Of a DNA stretch of 64,000 nucleotides, positions 17,795-26,151 are shown piece after piece. Location of the stretch: contig JANPBT010000069.1 in the NCBI GenBank assembly GCA_031430575.1, positions 1-64,000 on the forward strand. The letters run 5' to 3'. The DNA comes from JANMDS01 sp031430575 (lineage in GTDB: Bacteria; Pseudomonadota; Gammaproteobacteria; Burkholderiales; Casimicrobiaceae). Position numbers and translations under genes: made by a program. The notes beneath the pieces were generated by a model, which did no database searches, was not told the DNA's origin, and was given only the letters and a program-made list of their open reading frames with translations. How positions within the stretch are numbered: the stretch's first letter is position 1; each line of letters opens with the position of its first letter.

Positions 17795-18331
17795 CTAAAG
17801 CGCTAGCAACTGTTGCAATGCCGCGAGCGCGTGCGTTGTGCGCGCTTCGCCGTGGCCGTATACGCGAATGGGCGTGATGGCATGCGCGGCGAGTGCCGCG
17901 TCGATGCGTTTAACAAATGCATCGCGCACGTCAGGGCCGTCCCGTTGCAACCCATCGGGCGTCCACGCGATGTCGGGTGCACACACGAGCGTATGCGCAT
18001 AGTGCTGATGGTGGGCAATCGCTGGCGCCATCAATGAATCGTCGTTGAAATAATATTGGCTGGCGAGTGCGATGGTGAGCGGGGTGGTGTCACACAGCAC
18101 AACACCGATACCTGCGGCGCAGTTTTTAGCGCTTTCAATCTCCCGCGCGATCTGCGCCTGCATGATCGCGCGCTGCTCATCTTGCTGCGGCGTGCGTCCG
18201 CGTGCGTCTACCCATTCGCGGAGCACTTCTGGCACGACGATTGCGCCGGGCAGCACCCGCGCTAGCGCGCATGCAAGCGAGGTTTTGCCAGTGCTCTCAG
18301 CACCCATGATGGCGATGCGGGTCGCGGTCAT
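17795..18331 (-). CDS. NadR-like P-loop kinase, possible thiamine kinase
   Basis: A 178-residue P-loop NTPase of the NadR C-terminal/AAA_28 type. The Walker A is 'GAESTGKTSL' at residues 9-18; 'VVLCDTTPLTIAL' resembles the Walker B strand, and 'VPEVLREW' precedes a lid-like region. I set the start at 18331, where the ATG overlaps the permease stop codon (ATGA), indicating coupling. NadR proteins phosphorylate nicotinamide riboside. Next to a PnuT-like permease opposite a TPP-controlled receptor, phosphorylation of thiamine to trap it after facilitated uptake is the best guess (inference). One repeat copy (18108-18122) is read C-A-A-G-I in a loop. Confidence 0.8.
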   Translation of the reverse strand: MTATRIAIMGAESTGKTSLACALARVLPGAIVVPEVLREWVDARGRTPQQDEQRAIMQAQIAREIESAKNCAAGIGVVLCDTTPLTIALASQYYFNDDSLMAPAIAHHQHYAHTLVCAPDIAWTPDGLQRDGPDVRDAFVKRIDAALAAHAITPIRVYGHGEARTTHALAALQQLLAL

Positions 18332-18951
18332 GTCTCTCTCTGCGCGGTGTGTGCCACGTGCGTTGCGTGCCAAACCTTCCAACCCACGACGGCGAGGATT
18401 AAAAAGAGGACATACAAAATGGCAGTGAGCGTCAGGCTTTTATAAAGATAGAGCGGAATTGAGACTGCATTCACGATAACCCAAAGTGGCCAGTTTTCAA
18501 TATATTTGCGCGCGAGTAGATAGGTTGCGATCAAGCTGCCCGCCGTTGGGAAAGCATCCCACCACGCGACGTCGGTATCGGTGAAATGCTTCAAAAATGC
18601 ACCGATAGCAAGCCACGCTACAAACCAAGCAATCACTAGCCAGAGCCATAAACTGCGCCGCAGGTATTGTGGTCGCAGTGGCTTGCGCCTAAGCAAATCT
18701 TCTCTAGCAAAACCCCATTGCCACCAGCCATAGAAGGCGACGACGATGAAGACGATTTGCAGCGCTGCTTCGCCATAAAGCTTGCTCACATAAAAAAGCC
18801 AAGCGTAAAGCGCCGAGGCTGCAATCGTAAATGGCCACGCCCAATGCACTTGCTTGATATTGAGCACAACACAAATGAGCGAGAGAATGAAGGCAGCGAT
18901 TTCAAGCCACGTTACGGGCGCGGCGAATAACGTAAATGCAGTTTCGAGCAT
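18328..18951 (-). CDS. pnuT: PnuC/PnuT-family vitamin permease, probably thiamine
   Basis: A 207-residue membrane protein with about seven hydrophobic helices. It shows the family pattern 'WLEIAAFILSLICVVLNIKQ', 'WPFTIAASALYAWLFY', 'IVFIVVAFYGWWQW' and a late 'NWPLWVIVNAVSIPLYLYK'. PnuC relatives are facilitators for nicotinamide riboside (PnuC), riboflavin (PnuX) or thiamine (PnuT). The thiamine call comes from the adjacent TPP-riboswitch receptor. The start at 18951 begins the usual N-terminus; an upstream in-frame ATG (19035) would translate a repeat copy. An intragenic repeat (18653-18667) is read Y-L-R-R-S. No second riboswitch is visible upstream. Confidence 0.85.
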   Translation of the reverse strand: MLETAFTLFAAPVTWLEIAAFILSLICVVLNIKQVHWAWPFTIAASALYAWLFYVSKLYGEAALQIVFIVVAFYGWWQWGFAREDLLRRKPLRPQYLRRSLWLWLVIAWFVAWLAIGAFLKHFTDTDVAWWDAFPTAGSLIATYLLARKYIENWPLWVIVNAVSIPLYLYKSLTLTAILYVLFLILAVVGWKVWHATHVAHTAQRET

Positions 18952-18960
18952 CTTGGCACT

Positions 18961-18975
18961 ATACCTGCGGCGCAG
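18961..18975. repeat. Single dispersed repeat copy upstream of the permease
   Basis: ATACCTGCGGCGCAG ten bases upstream of the chosen permease start, in the leader region. Confidence 0.9.
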
Positions 18976-19227
18976 TGATCGGCTGCGTTTATCGCACGAC
19001 GGGGAAGGCAGGCCGTGCGGCTTGCGGCAGATCATGCGCAGACTTTATTGTTGATCGCCTGCCAACCCGATTTTTTGTACCGTGCGCGATCGGTGGAAAA
19101 CCGACATTCACGCCTCATGGTGTGAAACATTGCGCGTGAACTGAGGTCTTACTAATCTTGATCGCAACACACGCTTTGATCCGAGTAGACGTCAAAGCGA
19201 GATCACTCAAATGATTGAAAACACCTA

Positions 19228-19755
19228 ATGAAGATTAAGCACTGGATGCAAAAAACTGCGCCGCAGGTATTGGCGCAGTTAGATCATCCTGCGCTCGCGT
19301 GGGCCAAGCCGATGATGGTCTCAAGACGGTTGCTCGCCTTCACGCGGCGCGGCACGGCACGCGGGGTTGCGATTGGGTTTCTCGCCGGGGCGATTCCCGG
19401 GCCGCTGCAGGTGATCAGTGCCCTTGGCTTATGCGTTTTATTTCGTGCAAACGTAGCCGCCGCAGTGATTGCAACGTGCTACAGCAATCCGTTCACCATC
19501 GTGCCGATTTACTGGGTTGCGCATGCGCTGGGGCGCGCGATCATTCCCGGCGACGATGCCGCACCGACGCTCGCAGGCTTTTCAAAATTGAGTGAAGGGG
19601 GTTGGATTGCAGACTTCACCATTTGGGCGTCTGCGCTCGGTAAGCCCCTTTTTGTGGGGCTGCCCGTGCTGGCGATTTCATTGGCCGTAGCCAGCTATTT
19701 TTTAACGCAATGCGTTTGGGCGCAAGCGGCGCGCAAACGAGCCCGAGCGCGCTAG
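19228..19755 (+). CDS. DUF2062 membrane protein
   Basis: A 175-residue protein of the DUF2062 family. It shows the typical 'ARGVAIGFLAGAIPGPLQVISALGLCVLFR', 'NPFTIVPIYWVAHALGRAI' and a final transmembrane helix. The function of the family is unknown; members are sometimes next to glycosyltransferase or envelope genes. A dispersed repeat copy (19256-19270) lies in the N-terminal segment and is read T-A-P-Q-V-L, in place of the usual variable N-terminus. No clear operon partner. Confidence 0.85.
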   Translation: MKIKHWMQKTAPQVLAQLDHPALAWAKPMMVSRRLLAFTRRGTARGVAIGFLAGAIPGPLQVISALGLCVLFRANVAAAVIATCYSNPFTIVPIYWVAHALGRAIIPGDDAAPTLAGFSKLSEGGWIADFTIWASALGKPLFVGLPVLAISLAVASYFLTQCVWAQAARKRARAR

Positions 19756-19829
19756 ATACCTGCGGCGCAGAATGAGCCGTGTTCAGGCCAAAAAGCGAGA
19801 TTTATTTGCCCAATCTGCGCCGCAGGTAT
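19756..19829. repeat. Inverted repeat pair between convergent genes
   Basis: ATACCTGCGGCGCAG (19756-19770) begins at the DUF2062 stop and CTGCGCCGCAGGTAT ends at 19829, just before the permease stop at 19842. The position between two gene ends suits a bidirectional terminator. Confidence 0.9.
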
Positions 19830-19841
19830 TGATCAGATGCG

Positions 19842-20678
19842 TTAGCCTTTTGTCGCGCCCGCTGTCAGCCCGCCTACCATATATTTGCGAAACACGTAAT
19901 ACAAAATCGCGGGCGGCAGCGCGTAAAGCAAGCCTGCGGTCATGAGCAATTCCCATGGCGAATCGTCAGCGTTTAAGAAATGCCCGAGCGCCACTGCGAG
20001 CGTTTGGTGCTCTTCGCGCGAGAGGAGTAAAAAAGCGTAAAGATATTCATTCCACGCGAGGAGCACCGCGTAGGTGCCAATCGCAACGAGCGACGGCACC
20101 ATCAGCGGCAGGTAAACCAGGCGGAATAATTGCCACGGCGTCGCGCCGTCAATTTTGGCGGCTTCATCGAGCTCGAGCGGAAGCTTATCGCTCGCTTGCT
20201 TGAGCACCCAGATTGCGTACGGCGAGGCGAGCGTAACCATCGCTAAGATGAGCGCCCAGCGGTTGTTGAGCAGACCGTAAGTGCCCATCGCTTTGTACAT
20301 CGGCACGGCTAAAAAAGCAGCCGGAATGAGATAGGTGAAAAGCGCGGCATTCATCACGAAACGTCCACCCGGCACCCGCAGACGGCTGATTGCGAACGCG
20401 GCAGTGGTGGCCACGAACAGCGTGAGCGCCCCGGCGGTAAGCGCGATCAAGAGCGATGAGCCGATCTGCGACCAAAAATGGGTGAGATAAAAATGCTTTT
20501 GCTGCACGACGATACCGATGTTTTGCAAGGTCGGGTCAGACGGCCAAAGCTTGCCGGAGAAGCCTTTATCTTTGGCATTAAATGCAAAAAGGCAAATATG
20601 ATAAATCGGCAGCATCGTCCACAGTAAGACCGGTAAGCCGATGAGCAGTAACTTACCTTCACTTAGAAATTTTTTCAT
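19842..20678 (-). CDS. Sugar ABC transporter permease (MalG-type)
   Basis: A 278-residue inner-membrane permease of the carbohydrate CUT1 family. It has six helices and the cytoplasmic EAA loop 'ELDEAAKIDGATPWQLFRLVYLPLMVPSL' that docks the ATPase. The start overlaps the stop of the partner permease (ATGA), so the two are translated together. It is the last gene of a binding protein-permease-permease operon. The sugar is not identifiable. No MalK-type ATPase is encoded nearby, so a shared ATPase from elsewhere is expected. Confidence 0.9.
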   Translation of the reverse strand: MKKFLSEGKLLLIGLPVLLWTMLPIYHICLFAFNAKDKGFSGKLWPSDPTLQNIGIVVQQKHFYLTHFWSQIGSSLLIALTAGALTLFVATTAAFAISRLRVPGGRFVMNAALFTYLIPAAFLAVPMYKAMGTYGLLNNRWALILAMVTLASPYAIWVLKQASDKLPLELDEAAKIDGATPWQLFRLVYLPLMVPSLVAIGTYAVLLAWNEYLYAFLLLSREEHQTLAVALGHFLNADDSPWELLMTAGLLYALPPAILYYVFRKYMVGGLTAGATKG

Positions 20679-21571
20679 GCGCCCACCGCATCGGCTTCGG
20701 TTGGTTTGGAGAGTCGTCGCATCATGTAATACGCCAGCGGCAGCACAAAAGGCAATGCGCAGACGATCGTGGCCATCGCCATATCGACTTGATCGAGCCG
20801 CAAATAGCGGATGCCCAGCGTTGCCATCACGTGCGTGAGATCGGCAGGGTTACCACCTGTGAGTAGATAAACGCTATTGAAGTCGCCGAGGGTCCAGATC
20901 ATCGAGAGGATTGTGCTCGTGAGGTAAAGCGTTTTCAAAGAAGGCCAGGTCACAAATTTGAATTTTTGCCAACTTGTCGCACCATCAACGCTCGCCGCTT
21001 CGTAAAGCCCCGCGGGAATCGCGAGTCGCCCCGCAATGAGAATGAGCGTCCAGAAGGGAAGGCTCTTCCAAATGTGGGTGAGCATGGACATGCCGAGCGC
21101 GATCCACGGATCGTTTAGCCAGTTTGGGCCGTCGTTACCGGTTAAATTAAAGATGGTGGTGTTGATCACGCCCCACTCAGGATTGAGCATGAAGCGGATC
21201 GACAGAATCGTCGGGATCGACGGTACAGCCCACGGCAAAATGAAAATCACTGACAGAATTTTGATCCACCAATTGGTGCGGATAAAAAAACCAGATAAGA
21301 CTAGCGCAATCAAAAATTTCACATTGACCGCGACGACGACGAAGATGAACGTGTTGATGACCGAACGAAAAAATACGGGGTCTTTAAAGAGTTTGCGATA
21401 GCTCTCTGGGTTGCTTGCCAGCGACAGACCATAAAAAACGGGATAGATTACGAAGATGCAAAAGACCAGCGCGTACGGAATGATGAGCAGTAAGCCCCAC
21501 TTCGCGTAGGCGTCCATGCGCTTGGGCGTAATGGCCGGGTGTTCGAGCATTGAGGCGGTAGCCGTGGTCAT
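20675..21571 (-). CDS. Sugar ABC transporter permease (MalF-type)
   Basis: A 298-residue permease with six helices. The first is after 'KWGLLLIIPYALVFCIFVIYPV'; the EAA loop reads 'GLYEAASVDGATSWQKFKFVTWPSL'. It pairs with the MalG-type permease to form the channel. It lies about 100 bases downstream of the binding-protein gene, separated by a perfect 14-bp hairpin made of two dispersed repeat copies. Confidence 0.9.
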   Translation of the reverse strand: MTTATASMLEHPAITPKRMDAYAKWGLLLIIPYALVFCIFVIYPVFYGLSLASNPESYRKLFKDPVFFRSVINTFIFVVVAVNVKFLIALVLSGFFIRTNWWIKILSVIFILPWAVPSIPTILSIRFMLNPEWGVINTTIFNLTGNDGPNWLNDPWIALGMSMLTHIWKSLPFWTLILIAGRLAIPAGLYEAASVDGATSWQKFKFVTWPSLKTLYLTSTILSMIWTLGDFNSVYLLTGGNPADLTHVMATLGIRYLRLDQVDMAMATIVCALPFVLPLAYYMMRRLSKPTEADAVGA

Positions 21572-21607
21572 GGGCAGTGACTTTCAAAAATGCGAGAGGC
21601 GATAAAA

Positions 21608-21643
21608 CTGCGCCGCAGGTATTTTCACTATACCTGCGGCGCA
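21608..21643. repeat. Back-to-back repeat pair, perfect hairpin between binding protein and permease genes
   Basis: CTGCGCCGCAGGTAT (21608-21622) then ATACCTGCGGCGCA (21630-21643): a perfect 14-bp stem with a seven-base loop. This is the opposite orientation to most pairs in the window. It sits inside the ABC transporter operon, the position where REP elements stabilise malE mRNA in enterobacteria. Confidence 0.92.
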
Positions 21644-21673
21644 ATTTCTAAAGAACGCAATACGAAGCGGAGC

Positions 21674-23056
21674 TTACGAGCCTGCGACTTCCTTGATGCG
21701 CGCCATCATTTCATCGACTGCTTTATCAACGGGAATCTTATCGTTGACCACGCGGTTCATCGCTTTTGCCCAAACGTTTTCATTATTCAAAATCGTGAAT
21801 TTGTAATTTTTCACAAATTCAAAATTGTTGGTGCCTGAGCTAAATTGCTTATGCACTGTTGAGCGGTGTGGGTCAGAGTTCCAAAAGGCGGAGCGCGCTG
21901 CGCCACTTTTGGTCACCGGATACCAACGCCCGAGCGCGCCTTCTACGAACGGAATCGTATTTTCATCTTGCAAGAGGAACGCGATAAATTCTTTCGCGCG
22001 CTTCTTGTTTTTAGATTGATCGAAAACCATACCAGTTTTCACCGCTGCTCGATATTTCATCGGCGCGCCATCTGGCCGCGTTGGAAAGCCGGCGGTCGCG
22101 ATGAGTTTGTCGTAATTGTTTTTTGCCGTTGCGCGTTGATCTGCGTTGAGCGTTTGGTTGTTCATGTCGTCAAGATGCTTGGTCGCAATCGAAATCGTTG
22201 CGTTGTGCGTCATGATGATCGTTTTGTTGTGGAACGAAACGTTGTTGTCTGGATCTTTCCAGCTCGTAGACGACGGTGGCGTGCAGCCACGCGTGAGTAG
22301 GCTCGTGTAATCGCGCAAGGCATTAATGAGTGCGTCACGATTTTTGGCATCGAGCACGATCTTGCCGCTGCCATCTACCAGATTGACGCCCCAAGCATCA
22401 GCAAAGGTCAAGAAGCTGTAAAACGAGTCAGAGGAATCAACGCCCATCGGATTGCCAACCGCGTAAACGCGCTTGCCGGTCTTTTGGCGATAGGCAGGCT
22501 GCACTTTATCGCACCAAAAATCCCAGTAGGCTTTCCAAGTGGTCGGAATATCGCTCTCTTTAAAGCCCGCTTCTTCCAGCATATCTTTCCAATACTGGAT
22601 GTGCATCGTCTGCTGCTCCAGCGGGAAAGCGTAGTAAGCGGTTTTCTTTGTTTTATCGTTGTAGAGATAAGTCGTCTCGGCGGTATTGGGCAGGAAGCTG
22701 CCTTTGATCGGGTTGATCACATCGCTGATATCTTCGAGCTTGCCGTCAAAGGCCCATTTGCTAGTAACTTGGAAATCGTAAACATGACCAAACGACATAT
22801 CGGGCGGGCTCCCTGAATCGAGCGCCGCAACCGTTTTCGGAATAATCTCTTGCACCGCATAGCGCGAAAGATCAACTTTTACGCCAGTCTTGGCTTCAAA
22901 TTTTTTGACCACTTCATCAAGCGCGGCATCCTCCGCCGGATAAAACCCTTTGGTAAACCAGACAGTCAATTTCTCTTGCGCAAACGATGGCGCAGCAAGA
23001 GCAAAAACCGAAGCGGCAACTGATGCAGCAACGGCGGTGCGTAAACCTTGTCTCAT
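21674..23056 (-). CDS. Sugar ABC transporter substrate-binding protein
   Basis: A 460-residue extracellular solute-binding protein of family 1 (MalE/UgpB type). It starts at 23056 behind a very strong AGGAGG-type site, with a signal peptide (MRQGLRTAVAAS..., cleavage after F-A-Q). The mature part contains 'LTVWFTKGFYPAEDAALDEVVKKFEAKTGVKV' and 'KKRAKEFIAFLLQDENTIPFVEGALGRWYPV'. It captures a carbohydrate in the periplasm for the two downstream permeases. The substrate is not evident. An upstream in-frame ATG at 23188 is less likely. Confidence 0.92.
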   Translation of the reverse strand: MRQGLRTAVAASVAASVFALAAPSFAQEKLTVWFTKGFYPAEDAALDEVVKKFEAKTGVKVDLSRYAVQEIIPKTVAALDSGSPPDMSFGHVYDFQVTSKWAFDGKLEDISDVINPIKGSFLPNTAETTYLYNDKTKKTAYYAFPLEQQTMHIQYWKDMLEEAGFKESDIPTTWKAYWDFWCDKVQPAYRQKTGKRVYAVGNPMGVDSSDSFYSFLTFADAWGVNLVDGSGKIVLDAKNRDALINALRDYTSLLTRGCTPPSSTSWKDPDNNVSFHNKTIIMTHNATISIATKHLDDMNNQTLNADQRATAKNNYDKLIATAGFPTRPDGAPMKYRAAVKTGMVFDQSKNKKRAKEFIAFLLQDENTIPFVEGALGRWYPVTKSGAARSAFWNSDPHRSTVHKQFSSGTNNFEFVKNYKFTILNNENVWAKAMNRVVNDKIPVDKAVDEMMARIKEVAGS

Positions 23057-23193
23057 TACGAACTCCTCCTTTTTGGTGTGAAAGGATTCTATACGCATTT
23101 CTGTCGCTTCGCCTGACGTGATTTTGCTAATACGTACACGCGCGAATACATGCGAACATGCTGCGCGGTGGTCGCACGCGATATGCATTGATG

Positions 23194-23233
23194 TACCTGC
23201 GGCGCAGATTGAGCCTATTTCTACGCCGCAGGT
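23194..23233. repeat. Inverted repeat pair, short spacer
   Basis: TACCTGCGGCGCA at 23194-23206 faces the variant CTACGCCGCAGGT at 23221-23233. It lies between the Deg protease gene end and the transporter operon start, both minus strand, so it may terminate the protease transcript. Confidence 0.85.
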
Positions 23234-23259
23234 GGGGTAAAGCGCGGCTTAAAGCGCGC

Positions 23260-24426
23260 TTAGTTTTTTTGGGCGCGTAGCGGCGGTCGTTTATCGAGCG
23301 TTACGTCGATGGTCAGCCGCTCACTGCGTCGCTGCACGGTTAGCGGCACTTTTGTGCCCGGTTTTGTGCCCGCGATAGTCGCGATCGCTTCAAACTGATC
23401 GCCCACAGGTTTGCCGTTGATTTCTAAAATCACATCGTAGCGTCGCAAACCGGCGTTTGCAGCCGGCCCATCTTCGACCACGGAATAGATCCCCGCGCCC
23501 TTTACACCCTGCACATCTTGCATGGCCACGCCTAAGTATCCACGACTCACCGAGCCGGTGGCGACGATTTGCTCCATCGTTGAGCGCACCAGATTTGAAG
23601 GAATCGAAAAGCCAATGCCAGCCGTCGAGCCGGTGCGGGTAAAGATGGCGCTGTTAATCCCGACCAACTCTCCCGTGGTGTTAACCAAAGGGCCGCCGGA
23701 ATTGCCCGGGTTGATCGCGGCATCGGTCTGAATGAAATCTTCAAAGGGGTTGGTCTCGCTCACCCGCTTGCGGGCAAGTGCTGAGATGATGCCCATCGTC
23801 ACGGTATTGCTAATACCAAATGGGTTGCCCATCGCGAGCACGACATCACCGACTTGCAACGCATCAGAATTGCCAAGGGTCATTGTGGGTAAATTGGCCT
23901 CCTCGACTTTCAGCACGGCAAGGTCACTCTCAGGATCGGCGCCGATCACTTTCGCTTTAAGCATGCGGCCGTCCACGAGCATGACATCAATATCGGTCGC
24001 ACCGCTAATCACGTGAAAATTAGTGAGCACCATGCCATCCGCGCTCACGATCACGCCCGAGCCCTCGCCAACGGGCTGAGACTGCTGCTCTTGGCTGCGT
24101 CGCCCAAAGAGCCTTTCAAATACCGGATCGCCCGCAAACGGGCTCGCGCGGCGGTCGACCCGACGGGTCTGGATACTCACGACTGCGGGCAGGGCGCGCT
24201 TAACCGCCGGCGCAAAAGACGCGACTGGCGTCACCGGCGCTGCAATGGGTGAAATCTGCGCCGCAGGTAAAACGACGGGGCTTGCCGGGGCGGGAGTGCT
24301 CGCCGATTTTTGCGCGTTAACCCATGGCATGCGAACCCATTCCGGGCGCAGGGTTGCGGCAACAAAAAGTAGCGCAAGCGCAACGGTGCAGATTTGGGCA
24401 AACAAAAGCCAGAGGCGGTGCAGCAT
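23260..24426 (-). CDS. HtrA/Deg-type serine protease with one PDZ domain
   Basis: A 388-residue S1C protease, membrane-anchored by 'HRLWLLFAQICTVALALLFV', the usual N-terminus of short betaproteobacterial family members. This supports the start at 24426 over 24501. The catalytic triad is visible: His in 'TNFHVISG', Asp in 'ESDLAVLKV' and Ser in 'NPGNSGGPL'. A single PDZ domain follows ('RGYLGVAMQDV', 'AGLRRYDVILEINGKPV'). The role is periplasmic protein quality control. The Pro/Ala linker after the anchor contains one dispersed repeat copy (24256-24269), read P-A-A-Q-I-S. Confidence 0.9.
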   Translation of the reverse strand: MLHRLWLLFAQICTVALALLFVAATLRPEWVRMPWVNAQKSASTPAPASPVVLPAAQISPIAAPVTPVASFAPAVKRALPAVVSIQTRRVDRRASPFAGDPVFERLFGRRSQEQQSQPVGEGSGVIVSADGMVLTNFHVISGATDIDVMLVDGRMLKAKVIGADPESDLAVLKVEEANLPTMTLGNSDALQVGDVVLAMGNPFGISNTVTMGIISALARKRVSETNPFEDFIQTDAAINPGNSGGPLVNTTGELVGINSAIFTRTGSTAGIGFSIPSNLVRSTMEQIVATGSVSRGYLGVAMQDVQGVKGAGIYSVVEDGPAANAGLRRYDVILEINGKPVGDQFEAIATIAGTKPGTKVPLTVQRRSERLTIDVTLDKRPPLRAQKN

Positions 24427-24791
24427 AAGGGGTAGCAAATCTCGTTGAGCGTGAACGCTTAATTTCGATATTGTAGGTAAGGTCATGCTGCGCAGATTCA
24501 ATGGCGCGCTGGGCGAGTACGCCTAAAACGCAGAATCTGCGTCTAATTTCCACCCTAGACGGCGCGCCGTAAAGCGCAGTTTCGTGTTGCGGCGCAGCAA
24601 GTTGCACTTAATATTTAAATTTATTTTTGTGAAGTCTTTTATTGCAATTTGATGAAAGCGGGCGTACAAAAAGAATTGTGAAATATTCACTTCGACTACG
24701 CGAGGCGCATCGGCATCCACACCACGAACACCGCAACACTCCCCGTTTGTTAACTTGTAGTTCTACTTCACATTTAATCAAGGAGTTCGGT
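24427..24791. other. Intergenic region between the protease and hpf
   Basis: This holds the divergent promoters of the protease and hpf genes. It is AT-rich at 24605-24690. No coding region or dispersed repeat copy is seen. An AAGGAG ribosome-binding site for hpf is at 24780-24785. Confidence 0.5.
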
Positions 24792-25115
24792 ATGAATCTC
24801 AACATCACTGGTCATCACGTCGCTGTTACCCCAGCGTTACGCGAGTATGTAACGCAAAAATTGAATCGGGTTACGCGACATTTCGATCACGTTATCGATA
24901 TGAACGTCATCATGACCGTGGAAAAATTGAGACAGAAAGTGGAGGCAAATGTGCACGTGGCTGGACGAGAGATTCACGCGGAATGTGTGGACGATAATTT
25001 GTATGCTGCGATTGATTTCTTGGCCGATAAGTTAGACCGGCAAGTGGTACGCCATAAAGAGAAAATTGCGGTAGATCGCCATAGCGGCAGCGAGCGCAAG
25101 CGCGTCGTGCATTAA
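24792..25115 (+). CDS. hpf: Ribosome hibernation promoting factor
   Basis: A 107-residue short-type HPF/RaiA protein. It starts 'NLNITGHHVAVTPALREYVTQKL' and continues with the 'HFDHVIDMNVIMTVEKLRQKVEANVHVAGREIHAE' core, then 'DNLYAAIDFLADKLDRQVVRHKEK'. It binds the 30S decoding centre and promotes 100S dimer formation in stationary phase. A good AGGAG site places the ATG at 24792. In many relatives the gene follows rpoN; here it stands alone. Confidence 0.93.
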   Translation: MNLNITGHHVAVTPALREYVTQKLNRVTRHFDHVIDMNVIMTVEKLRQKVEANVHVAGREIHAECVDDNLYAAIDFLADKLDRQVVRHKEKIAVDRHSGSERKRVVH

Positions 25116-25128
25116 TTATTTTTTAGTT

Positions 25129-25151
25129 CTCCGCGGCGCAATGCCGCGGAG
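25129..25151. terminator. GC-rich hairpin after hpf
   Basis: CTCCGCGG / CCGCGGAG stem with a seven-base loop, 14 bases after the hpf stop codon. The T-rich stretch lies before it rather than after it, so termination efficiency on the plus strand is uncertain. Confidence 0.55.
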
Positions 25152-25216
25152 GGTTTCAGATCAGTCGGCGCGGCGATCGCGTATAGTGTGCGATCTCGCA
25201 GTAGGCCATCATTTCC

Positions 25217-25957
25217 ATGAAATTAAAAGATAAAGTCTGCCTGATTACTGGCGCAGGCCAGGGTATCGGCTGGGCAACCGTGCAGCGATTTTTGCAAGAG
25301 GGCGCCATCGTCGTTGCCATTGATCGGCACTCGGCAACGCTTAACGAGCGTGCATCGGAAGCCAAAGCCTCTGGGCAGACGCTGCAAACCTACGCGGTCG
25401 ATGTAACCCAGCGCGAGAAGATCGATACCGCCGTGCGCGCGATCATCGAGCTCTATGGCAAGATTGATGTGCTGATTAACAACGCAGGAATCACCGCCGA
25501 TGCTCAGCTCAAAAAAATGACAGAGGAGCAATTTGATCGCGTGATTAACGTCAATATCAAAGGCGTTTTTAATTTCACGCAGGCCTGCGTAGAGCCCATG
25601 ATTGCGGCAGGCTCGGGCGTGATTTTGTCGGCGACTTCGATTTCAGGCATTCACGGTAATTTCGGGCAAACGAATTACGCCGCGTCGAAATGGGCCGTGA
25701 TCGGCATGACCAAAACGTGGTCGCGCGAATTGGGGCCAAAAGGCATTCGGGTCAACGCTGTTGCGCCCGGCTTTATCAAAACGCCGATGACTGATGCCGT
25801 TCCTGAAAAAATCGCCGCGCAAATGGCACAGCAGGTGCAGCTGCGCCGCATGGGGCAGCCGGAAGAAGTCGCGGCGGTCTATGCTTTTCTCGCCAGCGAT
25901 GATGCAAGCTATATCAACGGCGCGGTGATCGAGGTCACCGGCGGCCTTTCAATCTAA
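25217..25957 (+). CDS. FabG-like short-chain dehydrogenase/reductase
   Basis: A 246-residue classical SDR. It has the nucleotide-binding 'LITGAGQGIGWATV', 'DVLINNAGITADAQLKKMTEEQFDRVINVNIKG', a Ser in 'SATSISGIHGNFGQTNYAASKWAVIGM' (Ser-Tyr-Lys catalytic residues) and 'NAVAPGFIKTPMTD'. The length and sequence fit 3-oxoacyl-ACP or acetoacetyl-CoA reductases. The housekeeping fabG usually lies in a fab cluster, so this is likely a paralogue; given the PHB genes nearby, a role in hydroxyacyl metabolism is possible. Confidence 0.87.
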   Translation: MKLKDKVCLITGAGQGIGWATVQRFLQEGAIVVAIDRHSATLNERASEAKASGQTLQTYAVDVTQREKIDTAVRAIIELYGKIDVLINNAGITADAQLKKMTEEQFDRVINVNIKGVFNFTQACVEPMIAAGSGVILSATSISGIHGNFGQTNYAASKWAVIGMTKTWSRELGPKGIRVNAVAPGFIKTPMTDAVPEKIAAQMAQQVQLRRMGQPEEVAAVYAFLASDDASYINGAVIEVTGGLSI

Positions 25958-26151
25958 ACCGCCTGGACACTGCCTTCCGATCTACCATCCGTGTGTTGAC
26001 GCAACATGACTGCGACGTACTTGGGCTTACCGCAAAAGGTGGTTATACTTTGTACCAGCCTCAAAAGAATTTACGGTTGCGTCATGGCTTCGCTACATCG
26101 CGTAGCAACCTCGAAAGCAGTATCAGTAGCTCAATTTTTAGGAATTTGTTT

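Noticed and set aside
19036..19227. Second TPP riboswitch ahead of the minus-strand permease gene
   Set aside because: I looked for CTGAGA and the GGTAATGC block on the minus strand and found neither.
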